Shown here piece after piece: positions 47,172-54,315 of a DNA stretch of 64,000 nt (position 1 is its first letter; each line of letters opens with the position of its first letter). The translations under genes were made by a program, and so were the position numbers. A model generated the notes under the pieces. That model did no database searches and was not told the origin of the DNA. It saw only the letters and a list, made by a program, of their open reading frames with translations. Source of the stretch: Rhodospirillaceae bacterium bin65 (lineage in GTDB: Bacteria; Pseudomonadota; Alphaproteobacteria; Bin65). The DNA is taken from positions 24,919 to 88,918 of the forward strand of contig MPMX01000013.1 in NCBI GenBank assembly GCA_002238725.1, read 5' to 3'.

Positions 47172-47741
47172 CTATGTCGAAGGCCGCTGCGCCGGGTCGA
47201 GCCCCAGTTTTCCGGCAAAGCGGGCGCGCCAATGCTCGACCGGTTCCGCCGTCGGCTCGGCATCGAGCATCCGTCTGGTAATCTCGGCGATCTCCTCGTC
47301 GCTCTGGGCGAGGTCCAGGTTGTCAGCGTAATAGGGCTGGTTCACGTACCAGGGGGTATCGACGAAGGCTTCGGTTCGGTTGCCCTCCGGGTCGTGGCAA
47401 TAGACGGCCCAGGAGACGCCGTGGTTCATGGTCAGGACGTTGGTGACGCCGGGATAGTCCTGGAGTGCCCGGTAAATCTCTCTGAGGCGGTCGAGATCGT
47501 TCACCTCGAAGGACATGTGGTTGTAATGAACGCCCTCCCTCGACGTTCGTCCCTCGTAGAGCACCAGCTGGTGGTGGTCCCTCGGGTCGGCGCAGAGAAA
47601 GACGATCTCGCCGGTTTCCCCGGCAACGCCGCGATCGGTGACATGAAGGCCGTAGACGCTGGTGAAAAAGTCCACCATCCGGTCGATGTCGAAGACGTGG
47701 AACCCGGCATGGCTCAATCGGATCGACGGTCTCAGATTCAT
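47172..47741 (-). CDS. VOC-family protein (extradiol dioxygenase-like)
   Basis: The 189-residue protein has the glyoxalase/dioxygenase (VOC) pattern: SHAGFHVFD at residues 10-18, YNHMSFEV with a candidate metal ligand His75, and NRTEAFVDTPWY with Glu124, spaced as in a two-module extradiol dioxygenase fold. A metal-dependent ring-cleaving or related role is inferred, not shown. GGGAGAT precedes the ATG at 47741. The SDR gene lies upstream on the same strand, 244 bp away. A glyoxalase I or other VOC activity cannot be excluded. Confidence 0.8.
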   Translation of the reverse strand: MNLRPSIRLSHAGFHVFDIDRMVDFFTSVYGLHVTDRGVAGETGEIVFLCADPRDHHQLVLYEGRTSREGVHYNHMSFEVNDLDRLREIYRALQDYPGVTNVLTMNHGVSWAVYCHDPEGNRTEAFVDTPWYVNQPYYADNLDLAQSDEEIAEITRRMLDAEPTAEPVEHWRARFAGKLGLDPAQRPST

Positions 47742-47985
47742 CGGTATCTCCCGATCTCGGGACCTGGCCGTTGCCTTGACCGAGGCGCCGCAGCGGAACG
47801 CGGACCGGTGCCGTTCTATTTCGACGCAGGCCGAACCGTCAACGGCGGCGGGAAGATGCACCGGCGCCGGAGTCGGCCCGAACGGGCCCGCCCCGATCGG
47901 GAACCGATATCGAACGCCGATTGAGATCCCGGCCGCACCGAAGCCGTGTTTGAGGCCGCGCCGGAAACCGCCGGCAGCCGGCCGG

Positions 47986-48687
47986 TCAGAATTTTTCCAC
48001 CCATGGCCGCAGCTCCACTTCCCAGGTCCAGGCAGAGCGGTGCTGGCGATGGACGTGGAGATAGGTCTCGGCGATTGCGTCGGGCAGCAACAGCCCGTCC
48101 TCGCCGCGGCTGTTGCGCGGATCGTCCGGCCCCGCGCTGATGCCGCCGTCGATGACGAAGTGGGCAACATGGAGGCCCTTGGGCTGCAATTCCCGCGCCA
48201 TGCTCTGTGCCAGGCCGCGCAGGCCGAACTTGCCCATCGCAAAGGACGCCGACTCGGGATAGCCCTTCACGCTCGCCGAAGCGCCGGTGAACTGGATAGA
48301 GCCGCTGCCGCGCGGCAGCATGAGCTGGACCGCTTTCTGGCCGACCAGGAACCCGGCGTAGCAGGAAATGTGAATCGCCTTGCGGACTTCCTCCCTGTCG
48401 AGTCCGGCGAGCGGTCCGCGCTCGCGATAGCTGGGGTTGAACACGACCAGATCGGGAACCCCGTTTTCGGCAACCGCCGCATCGAACAACGCATCCACGG
48501 AAGCGCCGTCGCCGGCATCGCATTCGCGCGCCGTTGCGCCGGTTTCCGCAGCGAGGCCAGCGAGCTTGCCGGCGTCGCGCGCAGCCACCGTCACCGCCAT
48601 GCCCTGGCGGGCGCACAGCCGCGCCAGCGACGCGCTCAGGCCCGGGCCTGTGCCGACGATAAGGGCGGATTCTCTGGTCTCGGTCAT
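47986..48687 (-). CDS. Short-chain dehydrogenase-like protein lacking catalytic Tyr
   Basis: The 233-residue protein has an SDR fold with a non-standard nucleotide motif GTGPGLS (residues 12-18) and FNPSYR instead of NAG. At the active site it reads SFAMGK: Phe149 stands where the catalytic Tyr is expected, while Lys153 is kept. This matches a known SDR subgroup (cd05373 type) in which Tyr is replaced by Phe. Ordinary alcohol dehydrogenase chemistry is therefore doubtful. The neighbouring VOC gene, 244 bp downstream, may or may not be related in function. Confidence 0.85.
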   Translation of the reverse strand: MTETRESALIVGTGPGLSASLARLCARQGMAVTVAARDAGKLAGLAAETGATARECDAGDGASVDALFDAAVAENGVPDLVVFNPSYRERGPLAGLDREEVRKAIHISCYAGFLVGQKAVQLMLPRGSGSIQFTGASASVKGYPESASFAMGKFGLRGLAQSMARELQPKGLHVAHFVIDGGISAGPDDPRNSRGEDGLLLPDAIAETYLHVHRQHRSAWTWEVELRPWVEKF

Positions 48688-48805
48688 GGTTCTTCCTCAG
48701 ATCGTTCGAGTTCGCGATAGGTAGCGCCGCCAGGTCGAAGACGGGGAGGACAAGGTGACGCCCGCGACCGCGGGGGTACGCCTGGCGATCCCGCCGCTTG
48801 TCCCG

Positions 48806-49919
48806 TTACGATTCGCCTTTGACGCCGATTTTCGCGGCGAGTCCGGCTTCCAGAAACAGGTCGATGTCGCCGTCCAGGACACCCTGGGCGTTGCCCTTTT
48901 CAACGTTGGTGCGCACGTCCTTCACCATCTGGTACGGATGCAGCACGTAGGAGCGGATCTGGTGGCCCCAGCCGATCTCGCTTTTCGCCTCGTGCGCTTC
49001 CTGCATCTCCGCTTCGCGCTTCTGCAGCTCCAGTTCGTAGAGGCGGGCGCGCAGCAGCTTCCAGGCTTCCGCCCGGTTACGGTGCTGGGACCGGTTGTTC
49101 TGGCACTGGACGACAATCCCCGTCGGCCCGTGGGTCAGGCGGACGGCGCTGTCGGTCTTGTTGACATGCTGGCCGCCGGCGCCGGACGCCCGGTAGGTAT
49201 CGACCCGGACCTGCGATTCGTCGACCTCGACCTCGATATCGTCGTCGACCACCGGATAGACCCAGGCCGAGGCGAAACTGGTATGACGCCGGGCGCTCGA
49301 ATCATAGGGCGAAATGCGGACGAGCCGGTGCACGCCGCTCTCCGTCTTCAACCAGCCGTAAGCGTTCTCGCCGTTGATGCGCAGGGTCGTGGATTTTATG
49401 CCGGCCTCTTCGCCGAGGCTCTCTTCGAGCCATTCGACCTCATAGCCGTGGGCGTCGGCCCAGCGGGTGTACATACGCACCAGCATCTCCGCCCAGTCCT
49501 GGCTCTCGGTGCCGCCGGCGCCGGCATGAATCTCCAGGAAGCAGTCGTTGCCGTCCGCTTCTCCCGACAGCAGGCTTTCGAGCTGCCGTTTCGCGGCAAC
49601 GGCCTGCAGAGCGGCGAGCGCCTTCTCGGCGTCGTCCAGGGTCTCGGCGTCCGCTTCCTCCTCCGCCAGGGCGATCAGCTCAAGCGTATCGTCGAATTCC
49701 TGTTCGAGTGCCCGGAATTCGGCGAGGCGTTTCTCGGTCGACGTCCGCTCGCGCATGACCGCCTGGGCACGATCGGAAGCGTTCCACAAATCCGGCTCTT
49801 CGGCCTGTGCATTCAGCGTGTCCAGGCGCCGTTCCAGAGCCTCCGGGTCAAAGATGCCTCCTCAGCAGCCCGATCGACTGCTTGATCTCGTCGGCAACCG
49901 CCTGGGTCTCCGCTTTCAT
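48806..49919 (-). CDS. prfB: Peptide chain release factor 2, with programmed +1 frameshift
   Basis: RF2 ends translation at UGA and UAA. The full 370-residue product needs a +1 shift. Codons 1-23 run from ATG 49919 to CTT; the next zero-frame codon is TGA (49848-49850), and reading continues one base later at GAC. The main frame has the catalytic GGQ in [14 protein letters not shown] and the codon-recognition tripeptide SPY in [17 protein letters not shown] (SPF in Escherichia coli). A start inside the main frame at 49789 would give a truncated protein, so the shifted form is preferred. The gene lies downstream of mrcA on the same strand. Confidence 0.93.
49847..49862 (-). promoter_or_regulatory. 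prfB programmed +1 frameshift site
   Basis: On the minus strand AGGAGG (49862-49857) is followed by CAT, then CTT, then TGA and C. The internal Shine-Dalgarno-like AGGAGG lies three bases before the CTT slip codon, the same geometry as the Escherichia coli site (AGGGGG-TAT-CTT-TGA-C). Low RF2 would favour the slip, giving autoregulation of RF2. Confidence 0.92.
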
Positions 49920-50038
49920 GTCAACCTTCGGCTAGGGGGAGCGGCCGAAACACCGCCCCGGCAGGGTTCGCCCGCAATCGGCGGCGTTCGTCTATCACGT
50001 CCGCCGGCCCGGAAGAAAGACCGGCTGTCGGACGGCGG

Positions 50039-52609
50039 TCAATACTCCTCGCTCGCCGTCTCGCTGAATTTCGAGCCGCTGTCTCCGGGTGCGAGACCGT
50101 CGGGCGACGAACCCGGCTCCACGCCGATCTTGAAATATTCGAGATACGGTTTCCCGCTGTTCTTTCGGCCCGGCTCCGCGGCCGGCTCGACCCGGATCGC
50201 AACCAGGCCCTCCGGCGGCCGAAATTCCTCTTCGGGGCCATTGAGCGCCATTTTCATGAAATCGCGGAAGATGGGCGTTGCGGTACGGCCGCCCTCTTCG
50301 AATTTGCCAAGCGAATAGGACTTGTCGAAACCGACCCAGGTCGCCGCAACCAGGTTCGGCGACATGCCGACGAACCAAGCGTCGACGACATCGTTGGTCG
50401 TACCGGTCTTGCCGGCAAGCGGCCGGCCGACCGCCGAGACCTGGCGGCCGGTGCCGCGCTGAACCACGCCCTGCAGGATCGACACGATCTGAAATGCGCT
50501 CTGTCTGCCGACGACCTGCTCGCGTTCGTCGGGCAATTCCGGCATTTCCTGTCCTGTCCATTCCTCTGCCCGGCACGCCGCGCATTCGACCGCATCGTGG
50601 CGGAAAACCGTCCGGCCGTGTCGGTCCTGAATGCGGTCGACCAGTGTTGGCGTAACCCTGCGACCGCCGTTGACCATCATCGAATAGCCGACCGCCATCT
50701 TGAGCGGAGTCGTTTCGTAGGCCCCGAGCGCGGCGGACATGGTGGGCGGCATATCCTTTGCAATGCCCAGCCGGCCCGCCATTTCCGAGACTTTTGGCAG
50801 TCCGACCCGCTTGGCCAGGCGGATCGTCATCACGTTGCGCGAGAGTTCCAGGCCGCGGCGCAGCGTTGTGGGACCGTAGAATTTGCCGGAGTGATTGAGC
50901 GGCTTGTAGAATTCGCCGTCCGGCTGCCGCACCACGACCGGCGCGTCCAGAACCTTCGTCGTCGGCGTAAAGCCGTTTTCGAGTGCCGTCAGAAAGACGA
51001 ACGGCTTGAACGCCGAACCGGGTTGCCGCCGTGCCTGTGACGCCGTGTTGAACTGGCTGATCCGGAAGCTGAACCCGCCGCTCATGGCGAGTATTCGGCC
51101 GGTGTGCGGATCCATGGCGACGATCGCCGCCGTGGCCATCGGAATCTGGCGCAACGTAAAGGTCCCCTCCGGATACGCCTTTCCCTTCCGAGTCCGGCGG
51201 ACCGGCTCGACAAGAATTACGTCGCCCTCGCGCAATGCATCGCCGACCTTGCGGATGCGCGGACCGACCGCGGTGTAGACCTTCTTGCCGCTCTTGCGCG
51301 TACGCACGCCCTGTTTGCGCGCCCAGACCACCTCCGCCAGGGGAATGACGCCACGACCGCCATCGGCGAACCCGATCGCCGCCCGGTTCTCTTCAGTCTT
51401 CAGCACAACAGCCAGGGACCATGCACCTGCGCCCGCCGGCCGCCGGACCCCGGACAATTTCCTTCGCCAGCCTTCGGCCCATCGCGCGCCATAGGACTTC
51501 GGCAGTTGCGCCACCGGTCCGCGATAGCCGTGACGCCGGTCGTAAGCGACCACGCCCGTGCGCAATGCCTCGTCGGCAAATCGCTGCAATGCCGGATCGA
51601 GCGTGGAGCGAACCGAGTAGCCGCCCTTTTTCATTTTCTCTTCGCCATATTTGGCGATGAGTTCCCGGCGCAATTCCTCGACGAAATATTCCGCGCCGAC
51701 GCTGGTTCTTGTCTTCTGCCCGACGAGGCCCAGCGGAGCCTGCCGGGCGAGGCGCGCTTCGTCCGCGCTGATATATCCGTCCGCAAGCATCCGCTGCACG
51801 ACATATCCGCGCCGCGCCGCGGCGGATTTCGGGTTCTTGAACGGATTGTACCGGCTCGGCGCCTGGGGCAGTCCGGCGAGCATTGCCGCTTCCGCGATCG
51901 ACAGGTCGCGAAGCGGCTTGTCGAAATAGGTCTGGGCGGCCGCGGCCACGCCGTAGGCGCGATTGCCGAGAAAAATCTCGTTCAGATACAATTCGAGGAT
52001 CCGATCCTTGGAAAGCGCCGATTCGATGCGCAGGGCCAGGATGATCTCGCGTATCTTTCGCTTGAGAGTCTTTTCGCTGGTGAAGAAGAAGTTCTTGGCG
52101 ACCTGCTGGGTGATCGTCGAGCCGCCGACCACCCGGCTGCCGCCCGCGAGGTAGGAACCTGCTGTCGTGAAACCGGCACGGATCGTGCCGATGAGATCCA
52201 CGCCCCGGTGGCCGAAGAACCGCTGGTCTTCCGCCGAGATGAAGGCGTGGACGACCGTTTTGGGAATTAACCTGTAGGGGACGAAGACGCGTTTCTCGGT
52301 TGCGAACTCCCCGATCAGGCGGCCGTCTCCGGCATAAACCCGGCTGACGATCGGCGGTTCGTAGTCGGCCAGCCGGGCGAGGCCCGGCAAATCGCGGCCA
52401 TAGAACCAGAAGCCGAACACCACGACCGCGAAGCCCAGTATGGCGAGAACAAAGGCGAAATTGAACAGACCGACCAACCAGCGGCCCACGGAGGCCGGCC
52501 GTTTGCCGGCGCCGCGGCGCCTCTTCCTGAACGCCGGCAGCAGGCGGGACCGCTTCGGCGCCTCCTCCGCGGCAATGCGGTCTTCAGGCGTAATTTTGAT
52601 TTCGCTCAT
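50039..52609 (-). CDS. mrcA: Penicillin-binding protein 1A (bifunctional transglycosylase/transpeptidase)
   Basis: The 856-residue class A PBP polymerises and cross-links peptidoglycan. It has a cytoplasmic basic N-terminus, one membrane helix at about residues 43-66, and a glycosyltransferase domain with EDQRFFGHRGVD and GGSTITQQVAKN. The transpeptidase domain has SxxK (PGSAFKPF), the SRN motif (ELSRNVM) and KTGTTND. A central insertion with LVGQKTRTSVGAEYFVEE is in the family range. The ATG at 52609 is chosen over an upstream in-frame ATG at 52687 because it begins the compact N-terminus. It lies between prfB and amiC. Confidence 0.95.
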   Translation of the reverse strand: MSEIKITPEDRIAAEEAPKRSRLLPAFRKRRRGAGKRPASVGRWLVGLFNFAFVLAILGFAVVVFGFWFYGRDLPGLARLADYEPPIVSRVYAGDGRLIGEFATEKRVFVPYRLIPKTVVHAFISAEDQRFFGHRGVDLIGTIRAGFTTAGSYLAGGSRVVGGSTITQQVAKNFFFTSEKTLKRKIREIILALRIESALSKDRILELYLNEIFLGNRAYGVAAAAQTYFDKPLRDLSIAEAAMLAGLPQAPSRYNPFKNPKSAAARRGYVVQRMLADGYISADEARLARQAPLGLVGQKTRTSVGAEYFVEELRRELIAKYGEEKMKKGGYSVRSTLDPALQRFADEALRTGVVAYDRRHGYRGPVAQLPKSYGARWAEGWRRKLSGVRRPAGAGAWSLAVVLKTEENRAAIGFADGGRGVIPLAEVVWARKQGVRTRKSGKKVYTAVGPRIRKVGDALREGDVILVEPVRRTRKGKAYPEGTFTLRQIPMATAAIVAMDPHTGRILAMSGGFSFRISQFNTASQARRQPGSAFKPFVFLTALENGFTPTTKVLDAPVVVRQPDGEFYKPLNHSGKFYGPTTLRRGLELSRNVMTIRLAKRVGLPKVSEMAGRLGIAKDMPPTMSAALGAYETTPLKMAVGYSMMVNGGRRVTPTLVDRIQDRHGRTVFRHDAVECAACRAEEWTGQEMPELPDEREQVVGRQSAFQIVSILQGVVQRGTGRQVSAVGRPLAGKTGTTNDVVDAWFVGMSPNLVAATWVGFDKSYSLGKFEEGGRTATPIFRDFMKMALNGPEEEFRPPEGLVAIRVEPAAEPGRKNSGKPYLEYFKIGVEPGSSPDGLAPGDSGSKFSETASEEY

Positions 52610-52809
52610 GAAGAATTCCGCCCTGTCACGATCGAATTGCGCGAGTGACACGGAGTTTCGAATGAAAGGCGTCCGGTCTGCCGGCACATTGCCTATCCAG
52701 CCCTATTGCCGACAACTTCAAGCACGATGCTTCTCGCACTGCTATATGGTTGAACTATGGCGGCGGCGCCTGCCCTGTTTCCCGCGTCGCCGTGCCGCGG
52801 TAGCGCCGG

Positions 52810-53754
52810 TCATCGCCGCGCCTCCGCCCCGCCGGCAACCGGACCGGGCCGGAACGCCTGCGGCGCCCGGCTGAAATACTGGGCAATTGCCCGCGCCAGC
52901 ACCACGGCGAGACGCTTCCTGTATTTCTTCGTCCGGAGCAGTATTTCATCCTGCCGATTGGTGAGGAAACCGAGTTCGACGAGCACCGACGGAACGTCAG
53001 GCGCCCGCAAAACCGCGAAATCCGCCGAGCGTTGCGGCTTGCTCAGCAACCGGACGCGGTTGCGGGCCGCCGCCACGACCAGGGACGAAATTCTGGCCGA
53101 ACCGATACGCGTCTCGCGCTGGACGAGGTCCAGGAGGATCGACGAAACCGATCTGTCGGCGCCGCGCAGATCGACACCGGCAACGATGTCCGACCGGTTT
53201 TGCCGCTCCGCCAACCGCGCGGCCAGCCGGTCGGAAGCGCGCGCCGAGAGCGTGTGGACCGACAAGCCGCGTTTGTCGACAAACGGGTTGGCGTCGGCAT
53301 GGATCGAGACAAACAGCGCTGCCTTTTTCCGCCGGGCAAATTCGAACCGTTTCCGCAGCGGGACATAGCGGTCGTCGTTCCGGGTCAGGAGCACCCGGAA
53401 CCGTCGGTCCCGTTGCAGAAATCCGCGGATAATCCGGGCGGTCGAAAGGACCAGCGACTTTTCCTCGAGGCCGGTGGGACCGATCGCGCCCTTGTCGACG
53501 CCGCCGTGACCCGGGTCGAGAACGACTGTCCACCGCCGTCGGCGCGGTGTATCCGCGGCGTTCGAACGGCGCGCCGGCGGCTGACCGGAAAATTCGCGCC
53601 GCATCCCGCCGCCATCGATTACGGCCCTGAGGGAGGGTGTCGCCGAATTGCGTCCGGTTTCCTGCGATATCGCCGGCCCCGCCACCGCTGCGGCGATTGT
53701 TCCGGCCAAGGCGCCGCCAAGCCGAAGCCATACCCGTTTCTTGCTGAATTCCAT
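52810..53754 (-). CDS. amiC: N-acetylmuramoyl-L-alanine amidase (AmiC type)
   Basis: The 314-residue protein has a signal peptide (MEFSKKRVWLRLGG and the following AAAVAGPA), a short linker, and an Amidase_3 zinc domain. Its zinc ligands and catalytic residue are in LDPGHGGVDKGAIG, LEEKSL, SIHADANPF and VELGFLTN. The enzyme splits septal peptidoglycan by removing peptide stems. GGCGGA precedes the ATG at 53754; an in-frame ATG lies six codons earlier. An AMIN domain is not evident, so localisation by that route is not shown. The gene is divergent from rne. Confidence 0.92.
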   Translation of the reverse strand: MEFSKKRVWLRLGGALAGTIAAAVAGPAISQETGRNSATPSLRAVIDGGGMRREFSGQPPARRSNAADTPRRRRWTVVLDPGHGGVDKGAIGPTGLEEKSLVLSTARIIRGFLQRDRRFRVLLTRNDDRYVPLRKRFEFARRKKAALFVSIHADANPFVDKRGLSVHTLSARASDRLAARLAERQNRSDIVAGVDLRGADRSVSSILLDLVQRETRIGSARISSLVVAAARNRVRLLSKPQRSADFAVLRAPDVPSVLVELGFLTNRQDEILLRTKKYRKRLAVVLARAIAQYFSRAPQAFRPGPVAGGAEARR

Positions 53755-54315
53755 CTTGGTTCCGCCGGGCATTGTCCCGTCGTTTCCTGTTCATTTGCGA
53801 ACAGTGATGCGGTCAAGACATTGTTGCATATTTACTGCAAAGTTCATTCAATATTCATTGCCAGGCATATTCATGATTGTCGCGCCGCCGGATAGAGACT
53901 ATTTTCGGAGCGTTGCGGCCCGTGCTGGAATACTGCGCGCTCTTGGATGAGCGTATTTTCCGGCAACGCGGAGCCGGCGACGTCATTTGCATCGGAACCG
54001 ACAATCGGGATGCGAAGCGCCGCCGGAAGTACGCGTCGGGGCCAGGGCAACGAAATGCAATGGCGAAACCGCCGGACAGGAACCCCGGCGCCGCAGGACG
54101 CCAGTGTCGGCCGATTCGGGTGCATTCGTAATAGCGCCATTTCGGACGACCGCAGTTTTGGCGATGACGCAGGCGCCACACCATAGGCCCAGGAATATTC
54201 CGGGCCACTTGTAGCCACCGTTCCGCAGGACACCCGTTCTGCGCCCTGTTTCCGTACGGCGATTTCAAATTTACAGGCTGGCGCCCGTCCCGGGCGCAGC
54301 CGTACGGAGACATCT
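53755..54315. other. Long gap upstream of rne
   Basis: About 560 bp separate amiC from rne on opposite strands. It starts with an AT-rich patch (53820-53880) that could hold promoters for both directions; a weak match for rne is TTGCAT (53824-53829) and CAATAT (53849-53854). The rest is GC-rich and would form a 5' leader of several hundred bases for rne. A long leader that RNase E can cut is known to autoregulate rne in Escherichia coli; the same here is only a possibility. No gene is recognised. Confidence 0.5.

Noticed and set aside
48806..49789. prfB starting inside the main frame
   Set aside because: It would drop the normal N-terminal helices, and the frameshift site upstream explains the missing start.
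53855..54313. Minus-strand frames in the rne upstream region
   Set aside because: Composition is low in coding character, there is no ribosome site, and the translations show no motifs.
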